A stretch of DNA of 57,213 nt. Origin: Candidatus Muiribacterium halophilum. Lineage in GTDB: Bacteria; Muiribacteriota; Muiribacteriia; Muiribacteriales; Muiribacteriaceae. Location: contig JALOAD010000021.1 in NCBI GenBank assembly GCA_023228995.1, forward strand, positions 1-57,213, in the 5' to 3' direction. Each line of letters starts with the position of its first letter. The first letter of the stretch is position 1. The position numbers and the translations under genes are program-made. Below are positions 14,998-23,698 of this stretch, one piece after another. The notes beneath the pieces were generated by a model, which saw only the letters and a program-made list of their open reading frames with translations, was not told where the DNA came from and made no database searches.

Positions 14998-15858
14998 CTA
15001 CACATTCCCAGTATATACAAATTTTAATTTTTTTTCTGCAATTTCTTTAAATTTATTTATAGTATGAATTGGAGTTTGCAAAATATCTTCTTTATATCTT
15101 GGAAAATACCTACTAATATGTAATGGAATATATTCAGATATAGTTTTTACAAAATCAGTAAGCTCTTCAAATTCCTCAAAAGTATCATTTTTTTGTGGAA
15201 TAACAAGATTTGTTATTTCAATATGTTTACCGTTTTCATGACACTTTTTAATAGTATTTTTTACAGTATTAAGATTTCCAAAACAATAATCATTGTAAAA
15301 TTCAGCTTTTATACTTTTTAAATCAATATTTAAAGCATCTATAAAAGGTAAAATCTTTTCAAGCGGTTTACTATTTATTTGCCCATTAGTCACCAAAACA
15401 ACATTAAGCGAATTTTCTTTAAATAATTTTGCTGTTTCATATACAAATTCATACCATACAAAAGGTTCATTATAAGTAAATGCAATTCCTATATTACCAT
15501 TTTTTACAAGTTCTAAAGCTTTTTGTAAAAGTTTTTGAGGAGAAACTTCAGTATAATCAACCTTAGTCTGACTAATTTCAGAATTTTGACAAAAAGGACA
15601 ATGCATATTACAACCAAATGTTCCTATAGAAAGAATATTAGATTTAGGTAAATATCTTGAAAGAGGTTTTTTTTCAATTGGATCAAGTGCAATTGAAGTT
15701 ATTTTTGCATAATTTTCAGATATAAGAATATCTTTATCTCTTCTATAAGCAAGACATTTTCCAATATCTTTGTCTTTCTCAAATTTACAAGCATTTGGAC
15801 AGAGAGTACAAATTATAGTATCGTTATGTTTTTTATAAAAATAAGCTTCTTTTATCAT
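14998..15858 (-). CDS. amrS: AmmeMemoRadiSam system radical SAM enzyme
   Basis: A 286-residue radical SAM protein. Besides the core [4Fe-4S] motif CNMHCPFC it has the N-terminal CTLCPNAC cluster typical of AmrS/PflA-like activases. The family reaction is not firmly established; it is part of the AmmeMemoRadiSam set, whose A and B partners are not in this window. Its ATG overlaps the rnfB stop (ATGA), so it is translationally coupled to the Rnf operon, perhaps serving a maturation role there (inference). Confidence 0.85.
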   Translation of the reverse strand: MIKEAYFYKKHNDTIICTLCPNACKFEKDKDIGKCLAYRRDKDILISENYAKITSIALDPIEKKPLSRYLPKSNILSIGTFGCNMHCPFCQNSEISQTKVDYTEVSPQKLLQKALELVKNGNIGIAFTYNEPFVWYEFVYETAKLFKENSLNVVLVTNGQINSKPLEKILPFIDALNIDLKSIKAEFYNDYCFGNLNTVKNTIKKCHENGKHIEITNLVIPQKNDTFEEFEELTDFVKTISEYIPLHISRYFPRYKEDILQTPIHTINKFKEIAEKKLKFVYTGNV

Positions 15859-16829
15859 TGCATTGTTATTGCATCTTTAGGGCATTTTTCAGCACAGACG
15901 CTACATCCAATACATTTATTTGCATCAACATTATGCTTTCCTTTTAATTCACCTGTTATAGCTTCAACAGGACATGCTTTTTTACAAATTGTACAACCAA
16001 TACATTTTTCTTCATCAATATAAGCTTTTTTTCTTTGAATAGCTTTTGAATCAATAACTTTTACAGGACATTTTTCTACACAAAGATTACATTCTCTGCA
16101 TAAAGAATAATCTATAAGAGCAATATTATTATTAACTTTTATTGCATTAAAAGGACATACTTTTTCACAAATTCTGCAACCAATACAACCTTTTTCACAA
16201 ACTTTCTTTACATCAGCACCTTTATCTTGAGAATTACATGCTACTCTTACTTTAGAATTTACAGGAACTAAATCAAGAACATTTTTTGGACATTCTTTAA
16301 TACATTTACCACAACCTGTGCATTTTTCTTCATCTATTTCAACAAGCATTGTATCTTTATTTATTTTCATTGCATCAAAAGGACATATATTTACGCAGGT
16401 TCCAAGTCCAAGACAACCATAAGCACAGGATTTTGAACCTCCCATAATAAGAGAAGCTGCTTTACAATCGATTGCTCCATTATAAACAAATTTATCTTTT
16501 GTAACTAAACTTGTTCCTTTGCATTTAAGATAAGCTACTTTTTTGGCATTAGATAATGCTGAAACACCCATAATATTACTTATGTTTTTTGCAACTTCAA
16601 TTCCGCCAGCAGTACAAGCACTTGGTTCTGCCTCGCCTTTCACAATAGCTTCTGCAAGACCCATGCAACCAGCATATCCACAAGCTCCACAATTTGCTTG
16701 CGGCAATACTTCATTTATCATTTCAACTCTCTCATCTATTTCTACATGAAAAAGTTTAGACGCTACTCCGAGTAAAAGACCAAAAAAAAGTCCAAGTCCA
16801 CCTAATCCTATAAGTGCAACAGTCGTCAT
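15855..16829 (-). CDS. rnfB: Rnf complex subunit RnfB
   Basis: The ferredoxin-interacting iron-sulfur subunit of the Rnf ferredoxin:NAD+ oxidoreductase, which couples electron transfer to Na+ or H+ export. It has one N-terminal membrane helix, the 4Fe-4S module CGACGYAGC (residues 47-55), then a long series of CxxCxxCxxxCP-type ferredoxin motifs (I count about six). At 324 residues it is larger than proteobacterial RnfB (about 190) and like the multi-cluster forms of anaerobes. Last rnf gene in the order C-D-G-E-A-B. Confidence 0.95.
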   Translation of the reverse strand: MTTVALIGLGGLGLFFGLLLGVASKLFHVEIDERVEMINEVLPQANCGACGYAGCMGLAEAIVKGEAEPSACTAGGIEVAKNISNIMGVSALSNAKKVAYLKCKGTSLVTKDKFVYNGAIDCKAASLIMGGSKSCAYGCLGLGTCVNICPFDAMKINKDTMLVEIDEEKCTGCGKCIKECPKNVLDLVPVNSKVRVACNSQDKGADVKKVCEKGCIGCRICEKVCPFNAIKVNNNIALIDYSLCRECNLCVEKCPVKVIDSKAIQRKKAYIDEEKCIGCTICKKACPVEAITGELKGKHNVDANKCIGCSVCAEKCPKDAITMQ

Positions 16830-16839
16830 AATAATCTCC

Positions 16840-17421
16840 TTATAAAATTCCTATAAATCCCATAAATGCAAGTGAAAGAAGTCCAGCAGTTATAAAAACT
16901 ATTCCGGCACCTTCAAAAGCTTTTGGCATATCGGCAAGCTCAAGTCTTTCTCTAATTCCTGCCATAAGTACAAGTGCAAGTGTAAAACCACATGCAACAG
17001 CAACACTGTTTATTAATGTTTCAAAAAGAGAATAACCTTCCTGAATATTAAGAAGTGAAACTCCTAAAACTGCACAATTAGTTGTTATTAGAGGTAGAAA
17101 TATACCTAAAGCTTGATAAAGTGCTGGCATAAATTTTTTCATAAAAAGTTCCACAAACTGAACCAATGCAGCTATTACAAGGATAAACATAATAGTTTTT
17201 AAATATTCTATTTCATAAGGTACTAGAATAAATCTATTGCAAAGCCAAGTTACAACACCAGCTAAAGACATACAAAACATTACTGCAAACCCCATTCCAA
17301 CAGAAGTTTCAAGTTTTTTTGAAACACCAACAAAAGGACATAAGCCTAAAAATCTTGATAAAACAAAGTTATTTACAAATACAGCTGAAATTATTATTGT
17401 AAAAATCTTAGCATAATCCAT
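16840..17421 (-). CDS. rnfA: Rnf complex subunit RnfA
   Basis: A 193-residue integral membrane protein with six helices. It has the RnfA hallmark N-terminus (VNNFVLSRFLGLCPFVGVSKK), whose Cys helps hold a membrane-embedded iron-sulfur cluster, and TTNCAVLG in the paired half. It is homologous to RnfE, encoded just upstream (5-bp gap). Confidence 0.96.
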   Translation of the reverse strand: MDYAKIFTIIISAVFVNNFVLSRFLGLCPFVGVSKKLETSVGMGFAVMFCMSLAGVVTWLCNRFILVPYEIEYLKTIMFILVIAALVQFVELFMKKFMPALYQALGIFLPLITTNCAVLGVSLLNIQEGYSLFETLINSVAVACGFTLALVLMAGIRERLELADMPKAFEGAGIVFITAGLLSLAFMGFIGIL

Positions 17422-17426
17422 TTAAA

Positions 17427-18017
17427 TTACCTCCTATCCTGAATAAATTTTTTCAACGCAACAAGACAACCAAGAGTCAAAAAAGCTCCAGGAGGAAGTA
17501 TCATAAGTAAAGCTGGTTTAAAATTTGCACCAAATATCTGAAAATTAAGTATTGTACCATTTCCAAAAAGTTCTCTTACTAAACCAAGAAGAGAAAGAGA
17601 TAAAGTAAATCCAATACCCATTCCTAATCCATCTAAAAAAGATGGAAATAATCCGTTCTTTGAAGCAAAAGCTTCAGCTCTTCCAAGAATTATACAATTC
17701 ACAACAATAAGTGGAATGAAAATTCCAAGTTTTAAGTATAAAGTTTGAAAATAAGCATTCATAAGCATATCTACAATTGTAACAAATGATGCTATTATTA
17801 CTATAAATACTGGAATTCTTATTTTATTAGGAATAACTTTTTTAAGCAAAGATATAACAAGATTAGAACATACAAGAACAAAAAGAGTAGCAAGTCCCAT
17901 TCCAAGACCATTTTCAACACTACTTGTAACTCCTAAAGTAGGACAAAGTCCAAGCATAAGTACAAATATAGGATTTTCATCTATTATTCCATTTTTCAAT
18001 ATTTTTAATATATTCAT
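17427..18017 (-). CDS. rnfE: Rnf complex subunit RnfE
   Basis: A 196-residue six-helix membrane subunit, paralogous to RnfA, with NPIFVLMLGLCPTLGVTSS at the N-terminus and VVNCIILGRAEAFA in the second half; the two conserved Cys are those expected for the RnfA/E cluster. Its ATG overlaps the rnfG stop (ATGA). Confidence 0.96.
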   Translation of the reverse strand: MNILKILKNGIIDENPIFVLMLGLCPTLGVTSSVENGLGMGLATLFVLVCSNLVISLLKKVIPNKIRIPVFIVIIASFVTIVDMLMNAYFQTLYLKLGIFIPLIVVNCIILGRAEAFASKNGLFPSFLDGLGMGIGFTLSLSLLGLVRELFGNGTILNFQIFGANFKPALLMILPPGAFLTLGCLVALKKFIQDRR

Positions 18018-19033
18018 TTTTTCCTCCCGATGATTTTAAGAAAATCTTCAAGACCAGCTCTTACTCCAGAAGTTACAGCTTGGGAAGTAATTGTAGCTGC
18101 TGTTATTGAATCTATTTTGCCAAGTTTGTTATTTTTTGTAAGATAAAGATTATTTAGACCTACTCCCTTAAACTGATTCTGAAACCAGTTTTCCTGACAT
18201 TTTGCTCCAAGACCAGGAGTTTCCTGCTGAGACACTATTTTAAGTCCAGCAATATTACCCTTATTATCGACTGCAACTAAGGTCTGAACACATGAAGAAT
18301 ATCCATTTGGAGATATTTTAAAAACATAACCTGGTGAATAATCTCCAATTTGAACTTTATCATAAGAAAAAACTTTAAAACTATTTTCTCTACTATCAAT
18401 TTCAAGACTCGAACTATCGTTAAAAAGAATTTTTTTATCTGCTACAATTTTTTCAAAATAATCATTATCTACTTTTTCAAAAGCTATTTTATTGTTTTGA
18501 AGCTTTCTAAATATTAATTCTGAACCTCTAAAAGATGAACTAAGATCATCATTTATCGGAATATCAACTCCATAAACATCGACAGCTACTTTCTTTTTTT
18601 CAAAACTAATACTTGATGCAAAAGCTTTAATTATAAATTCATAAAGTTTTTTATGTTTTAGAGGACTTTTTTTAATATCAATTAACTGATCAGTATTCAT
18701 TACTTTTTCAATATCTTCCATTTCCTTTTTTGCATTATTCTTTGCTATTCCAAAAAATTCTGAATCAATTGAAAGAACATATACTTTTGTCTTTTTAATA
18801 AGAAGAACTCTTCTTTTTTCATTATTTGGATCATTTATAATATATTCTCTTTCTGGAAATTTTGTAAGATCAAGTATATTTCCCACAAAAAGACTTTGTT
18901 TTGCAAGAGCTTCATTTTTTTGTGAATTAGATTTTATTAAAGGTAAAGTAATATCATTTATATAACTTAAAGAAATTGCTGAAACAAGACAAAATATCAT
19001 AAGTATAAAACCGAGTTTAATAATATTCCCCAT
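18014..19033 (-). CDS. rnfG: Rnf complex subunit RnfG, enlarged
   Basis: A flavoprotein subunit with one N-terminal membrane helix and a periplasmic FMN-binding domain. The FMN is attached to Thr in the motif DSITAATITS near residue 320. The protein has 339 residues against about 190-220 in most relatives. The excess lies between the helix and the FMN domain (about residues 60-220) and may be a second, degenerate FMN-bind-like domain. The ATG at 19033 follows GGGGAGGT and overlaps the rnfD stop (TAATG); a longer upstream start would overlap rnfD more and is rejected. Confidence 0.92.
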   Translation of the reverse strand: MGNIIKLGFILMIFCLVSAISLSYINDITLPLIKSNSQKNEALAKQSLFVGNILDLTKFPEREYIINDPNNEKRRVLLIKKTKVYVLSIDSEFFGIAKNNAKKEMEDIEKVMNTDQLIDIKKSPLKHKKLYEFIIKAFASSISFEKKKVAVDVYGVDIPINDDLSSSFRGSELIFRKLQNNKIAFEKVDNDYFEKIVADKKILFNDSSSLEIDSRENSFKVFSYDKVQIGDYSPGYVFKISPNGYSSCVQTLVAVDNKGNIAGLKIVSQQETPGLGAKCQENWFQNQFKGVGLNNLYLTKNNKLGKIDSITAATITSQAVTSGVRAGLEDFLKIIGRKK

Positions 19034-20052
19034 TATCTTACCTCCCCAAATTTTCTTGGTCTTGTCCATCTATCAATTAGAGGAGTTGCTGCATTCATTA
19101 TTAATATAGAATAACAAACACCTTCAGGATAACCACCAAATATTCTTATTATAAATACAAGTAATCCAGCACCAAGTCCAAATATTATCCTTCCATAAGG
19201 AGTTATAGGAGATGTAACCATATCTGTAGCCATAAAAAAAGCTCCAAGAATAAGTCCACCACTTGTTATATGAAATAAATAATTACCAGTCATAAGTTCA
19301 GGACCACCACCAATATAAGCAAGCAAACCTACTGTTGCTATATAAGTTACCGGTATATGCCATGTAATGTGTTTTTTATAAAACCACAAATAAAAAGCTC
19401 CAAGAAGCAAAGCTATAACAGAAGTTTCGCCTAAAGATCCAGGAACATTACCAAAAAACAAACTACTTATAGAAAACTGTGAATATACACTTTCAAGACC
19501 TTGTGTACCACCACCTGATTTTGCAACATTTAAAGCTTCTTTAAACATACCAAGTGCTGAAGCTGATGTTGTTGAATCGTATAAAGATGCCCAATTTGAC
19601 GAGGTGAGTTTTTCGGGTAAACTCCAAGAAGTCATAAAAACAGGCCATGAAGCTAATAAAAATGCTCTTCCAACAAGAGCTGGATTAAAAATATTATATC
19701 CTAAACCACCAAATACCATTTTACCTATAACTATTGCAAAAACCGCACCTAATGCAGCAATATACCATGGTATTGAAGGTGGAAGACAAAATGCTAAAAG
19801 AATTCCAGTCACAACAGCTGAAAAATCATTTATTCTAACCGGTCTATCCATTAGTCTTTGACATATATATTCACTTAAAACTGCAAATGCAACACAAGTG
19901 ACAATTATAATAAGTGCTTTTATACCAAAAAATATAATGCTTGCAAGGATTGCAGGACAAAGTGCAATCACAACATCCAGCATCACAGACGAAACTGTAT
20001 CAATGGATTTTATATGCGGAGCAGGTGTTACCGCAAGTTTAACTTTTTCCAT
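19033..20052 (-). CDS. rnfD: Rnf complex subunit RnfD
   Basis: A 339-residue polytopic membrane flavoprotein (GGLGYNIFNPALVGRAFL is conserved). In relatives FMN is bound to Thr of a DxxT(S/G)AT motif. Here the corresponding stretch reads DSTTSASALG, placing Ser165 at the acceptor position. ApbE-type flavin transfer to Ser is chemically plausible, but this deserves checking. It lies 15 bp after rnfC. Confidence 0.95.
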   Translation of the reverse strand: MEKVKLAVTPAPHIKSIDTVSSVMLDVVIALCPAILASIIFFGIKALIIIVTCVAFAVLSEYICQRLMDRPVRINDFSAVVTGILLAFCLPPSIPWYIAALGAVFAIVIGKMVFGGLGYNIFNPALVGRAFLLASWPVFMTSWSLPEKLTSSNWASLYDSTTSASALGMFKEALNVAKSGGGTQGLESVYSQFSISSLFFGNVPGSLGETSVIALLLGAFYLWFYKKHITWHIPVTYIATVGLLAYIGGGPELMTGNYLFHITSGGLILGAFFMATDMVTSPITPYGRIIFGLGAGLLVFIIRIFGGYPEGVCYSILIMNAATPLIDRWTRPRKFGEVR

Positions 20053-20067
20053 GTTTCTCCCCCATAT

Positions 20068-21384
20068 TTATCTTCTTTTTCTCATATTTATCTCATTTTT
20101 CGCCATTTTTATATATTGAACAATATTTATTTTTGACGGACATACAAAAGAACATGAACCACATTCTACACAATCAAAAACACCATAATCATCACAAGCA
20201 TCCCAATTATATTTTTTAGAGTATTTAGCAAGTTCAGACGGAATAAGAAATTGTGGACATACATCTACACATTTTGCACATCTTATACATGGATTTTCAT
20301 AATACTCTATAACAGCTTCCGCAGGTATTACAAGAATTCCTGAAGTACCTTTTATAACAGGAACAGTAATATCCCATTGTGCAATACCCATCATAGGTCC
20401 ACCATTTATAACTTTACCAGGTTTATCAATAAAACCACCGCATTGATTTATAACTTCTTCAAAAGACACACCTAATCTAACAAGTAAATTTTGAGGCTGT
20501 CTTATTCCATAACCTGTAACTGTGACAACTCTTTCAATAAGAGGTTTTCCTTTTACAACAGCTTCATATACAGCAAGAACAGTTCCAGTATTATGAACCA
20601 CAACACCAACATCCATAGGAAGACCACAACTTGGTACTTCTCTATTTAAAATAGCTTTTATAAGACTTTTTTCAGCTCCTTGTGGATATTTAGTCTGAAG
20701 AAGAACAGGTTTTATACTTTTATCACCATCAAGCATTTTTCTGTAAGTATTATAAGCACCCATTTTATTTGACTCAATACCAATAAAAGCCCGGTCAATA
20801 TCAAGAACTTTCATCATTATTTTAATACCTTTTATAGTATCCATAGTTCTTTCTATCATAAGTCTATAATCACAAGTAAGATAAGGTTCACATTCAGCTG
20901 AATTAATTATAAGTGAATCAATAACTTTATCTTCTGGTGGAGATAATTTGACACTAGTTGGAAATGTAGCTCCGCCCATTCCAACAATACCCATTTCATG
21001 AATAATATTTTTTATATCTTTTGCAGATAAAAGATCAAGATTTTCTTGTTTTTTATACTCTATCCAATCGTCTTTACCATCACCTTCAATAACAACACAC
21101 TTTGATCTTCTTCCACCTGGAGTATTACATTCATCAATCTTTATAACTTTACCAGTTATACTTGAATGAATATTAGCAGATATAAAACCAGCTGCATCTC
21201 CAATTTTTTGTCCTGTTTTTACAAAATCACCAACTTGAACAATACATGTAGCTGATGCGCCAATATGCTGTGAAAGTGGTATTATCACTTTTTTTGGCAC
21301 TGGCATATTATTTACAGGAAGCTCTTTAGTCAATTCCTTTGAATCAGAGGGATGAATTCCCTGTGGAAAAGTCTTTAATTCCAT
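20068..21384 (-). CDS. rnfC: Rnf complex subunit RnfC
   Basis: The cytoplasmic NADH/FMN-binding subunit, 438 residues, first in the operon. It has the N-terminal RnfC barrel (FPQGIHPSDSKELT), a Complex I 51-kDa-like nucleotide domain with GMGGATFPTSVK, and two [4Fe-4S] motifs CIRCAKCVDVCP and CVECGSCSFVCP at the C-terminus. It follows a well-formed promoter at 21450-21478. Confidence 0.96.
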   Translation of the reverse strand: MELKTFPQGIHPSDSKELTKELPVNNMPVPKKVIIPLSQHIGASATCIVQVGDFVKTGQKIGDAAGFISANIHSSITGKVIKIDECNTPGGRRSKCVVIEGDGKDDWIEYKKQENLDLLSAKDIKNIIHEMGIVGMGGATFPTSVKLSPPEDKVIDSLIINSAECEPYLTCDYRLMIERTMDTIKGIKIMMKVLDIDRAFIGIESNKMGAYNTYRKMLDGDKSIKPVLLQTKYPQGAEKSLIKAILNREVPSCGLPMDVGVVVHNTGTVLAVYEAVVKGKPLIERVVTVTGYGIRQPQNLLVRLGVSFEEVINQCGGFIDKPGKVINGGPMMGIAQWDITVPVIKGTSGILVIPAEAVIEYYENPCIRCAKCVDVCPQFLIPSELAKYSKKYNWDACDDYGVFDCVECGSCSFVCPSKINIVQYIKMAKNEINMRKRR

Positions 21385-21449
21385 AAATTGCCCCTTCCCT
21401 AAACTTTTTTTGGATTATTATATTTTTAAATGTTAAAACATGCACCCAA

Positions 21450-21478
21450 AGTATAATTAACATCTTTTAATATGTCAA
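21450..21478 (-). promoter_or_regulatory. Promoter of the rnf operon
   Basis: On the minus strand TTGACA (21473-21478) and TATACT (21450-21455) are separated by exactly 17 bp, giving a leader of about 60 bases before rnfC. The rest of the 21385-21560 gap is AT-rich with no further gene. Confidence 0.75.
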
Positions 21479-21560
21479 AATAATTTGAAACAGAAAAAAA
21501 CAAAAAAAAATCAAAAGGATTCAATTGATAATGTCAAAGATTTTCACCCAAGTATGTTTT

Positions 21561-22181
21561 TTAATAAGAAAGTTCGATTATCTCTAAGTTTGTTGGGAAA
21601 TCATTTATATTGTTTATTTCGATTATATCTTTTTTTATAAATTCAAAATTGTAATCTGAAAGTTTTTTAAGTTCAAAATCAACTTTATCTGTTTTATAAT
21701 GCATTGGAATTAAATATTTCGCTTTTAATTTTTGAGCAATTTCTAATGATTTATTACCATCTATTGTAAAAAATCCTCCAAATGGAGCTAAGATTATAAG
21801 GTTTTCTGCAATATCTGATATTTTTGGCATTTTGCAACCAAGATCTCCAAGATGAATTATTGATATATTATTTTGTATTTTAAAATGAAATATTGTGTTT
21901 TCCCCACGCTCTTTACCCATATTTTCATCGTGATAACTTTTTATACCAGTTATATTAATATTATTTGAATTATAAATTAAATTATTCTGATCAATAACAG
22001 GAGCTTTTTTAAGAAATTCAGGTTCAGAATGATCACCATGATAATGACTTACTGTAATAATATCTGGATTAATTATAGGAAGTTTATAATTAACACATGA
22101 ATCAAAAGGGTCAGTTACAATTGAAAAATCATTGTATTTTATAACAAAACATGAATGTCCATACCATTTTATTGAAAGCAT
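21561..22181 (-). CDS. UlaG-like metallo-beta-lactamase-fold hydrolase
   Basis: A 206-residue cytoplasmic protein with the MBL-fold metal ligands: an N-terminal WYGHSCF, SHYHGDH (HxHxDH-like, first His replaced by Tyr-spaced SHYH) and later HLGDLG and PMHY. It resembles the UlaG/UPF0173 metal-dependent hydrolases, whose substrates vary from lactonised sugars to unknown. It ends nine bases after the DegT-like gene, so the two are probably co-transcribed. Confidence 0.8.
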   Translation of the reverse strand: MLSIKWYGHSCFVIKYNDFSIVTDPFDSCVNYKLPIINPDIITVSHYHGDHSEPEFLKKAPVIDQNNLIYNSNNINITGIKSYHDENMGKERGENTIFHFKIQNNISIIHLGDLGCKMPKISDIAENLIILAPFGGFFTIDGNKSLEIAQKLKAKYLIPMHYKTDKVDFELKKLSDYNFEFIKKDIIEINNINDFPTNLEIIELSY

Positions 22182-22190
22182 AATAACTCC

Positions 22191-23654
22191 TTAAACAACA
22201 CTACTTGACATTTCTATTATCTTTTTATCTATAAATTTATCAAAATTATCTTTAACATAATCATCTGCTTCATCTTCATAATAAATTGATATTGTTTCAA
22301 GTACTAATTCCATAACTTTCATTTCAGCTTCAGTATGCAATGCATCAAAATCCTCGGGTGTAAAATACGAAGCTATTTTTGAAATTCTTTCATCAATATA
22401 TTCTTTTGCTTTTATTGAGCGTACATTTAAATCTTTATTATCTATTTTTTTTATTACTGACATTTTTTTACGGAAAAATTTTATTATCTTTTCAACTGAT
22501 AAACATACATCATTTATGTCGTTTTCTGTCATTGAAGGAAAAAGCGGAAGTGAAACTTCTTTTGTATATTCATTGTAAGCAATTGGAAAATCATCTTTTT
22601 TATAATTATATTTATTAATATAATAAGGTTGCGTGTGTAAAGGAATAAAATGCACACTAGCTCCGATATTTTCACTGGAAAGAGCTGATATAAATTCTTT
22701 TCTATCACAATCTAATTTTGAAAAATCAATTCTTAACGGATAAAGATGATATGCTGCTTTAACATAATCTTTTGTAATTGGTATAAAACATTCTTCAAAA
22801 CCTGAAAAAAATTCATTATATTTTGTTACAACAGCTTTTCTCTTTAAATTATTTATTTCAAGCTTTTCAAGTTGATGAATTCCTAAAGATGCTTGAATAT
22901 CTGTAAAATTATATTTATAACCACAATCTACTACTTCATAAAACCATGAACCTTCTTTTCCATATCTTTTCCATGCGTCTTTTGAAATTCCGTGAAGACT
23001 CATAATTCTCATTCTTTCGGCAAATTCATCATTTCTAGTTGTAATCATTCCACCTTCAGAAGTACATAGATTTTTAGTTGCATAAAATGAAAAAACAGTA
23101 ATATCACCAATTATGCCGATTTTATGATCTTTATACCAACTTTCTGTTGCATGTGCTGCATCTTCTATAACATAAATATTATATTTTCTTGCAATTTCCA
23201 TTATTTCATCCATTTCAGCAGGATGTCCTGCAAAATGAACTGGCATTATAGCTTTTGTCTTTTCAGATATTTTTTCTTCTATCTTTGAAGGGTCTATATT
23301 AAAAGTATCTGGGTCTATATCTACAAAAACTGGGGTTGCTCCCATTTGTTCTATTACATTTGCAGTTGAACAAAATGTATATGGTACTGTTATTACTTCA
23401 TCTCCTGGTCTTATACCAATAGCATCTAATGCTAAATGAAGTCCAGCAGTGCATGAGCTCACAGCGATTGCATGTTTTATACCTATATATTCAGCAAATT
23501 TTTCTTCAAATTGCTTTGTCTTGGGTCCAGTTGTAATCCAACCTGATTTTAAAGTATCTATAACTTCTTGTATTTCAGTATTGCTAATTTCTGGTTTAAA
23601 AAAAGGAAGAAATTCTTTTCTAACAGGTTCTCCCCCATTTAATGCTATTTTCAT
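22191..23654 (-). CDS. DegT/DnrJ/EryC1 sugar aminotransferase with C-terminal extension
   Basis: A PLP-dependent aminotransferase acting on nucleotide-linked keto-sugars, most like the ArnB/PseC branch. The catalytic Lys is in FSFYATKNLCTSEGG; EDAAHA provides the cofactor Asp. The enzyme domain ends near residue 385. A further 100 or so residues (SVIKKIDNKDLNVRS ... IIEMSSSVV) form a charged helical extension absent from typical 370-390-residue members. No other nucleotide-sugar genes are close by, so the product (surface glycan or flagellin sugar) cannot be named. Confidence 0.88.
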   Translation of the reverse strand: MKIALNGGEPVRKEFLPFFKPEISNTEIQEVIDTLKSGWITTGPKTKQFEEKFAEYIGIKHAIAVSSCTAGLHLALDAIGIRPGDEVITVPYTFCSTANVIEQMGATPVFVDIDPDTFNIDPSKIEEKISEKTKAIMPVHFAGHPAEMDEIMEIARKYNIYVIEDAAHATESWYKDHKIGIIGDITVFSFYATKNLCTSEGGMITTRNDEFAERMRIMSLHGISKDAWKRYGKEGSWFYEVVDCGYKYNFTDIQASLGIHQLEKLEINNLKRKAVVTKYNEFFSGFEECFIPITKDYVKAAYHLYPLRIDFSKLDCDRKEFISALSSENIGASVHFIPLHTQPYYINKYNYKKDDFPIAYNEYTKEVSLPLFPSMTENDINDVCLSVEKIIKFFRKKMSVIKKIDNKDLNVRSIKAKEYIDERISKIASYFTPEDFDALHTEAEMKVMELVLETISIYYEDEADDYVKDNFDKFIDKKIIEMSSSVV

Positions 23655-23698
23655 AATATCTCCAAATTGAATTCTCTGTAATTGTTGAAAAAATAATT

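Noticed and set aside
19034-19069. Upstream ATG extending RnfG by 12 residues
   Set aside because: It would overlap rnfD by 36 more bases and lies upstream of the strong GGGGAGGT ribosome site that serves ATG 19033.
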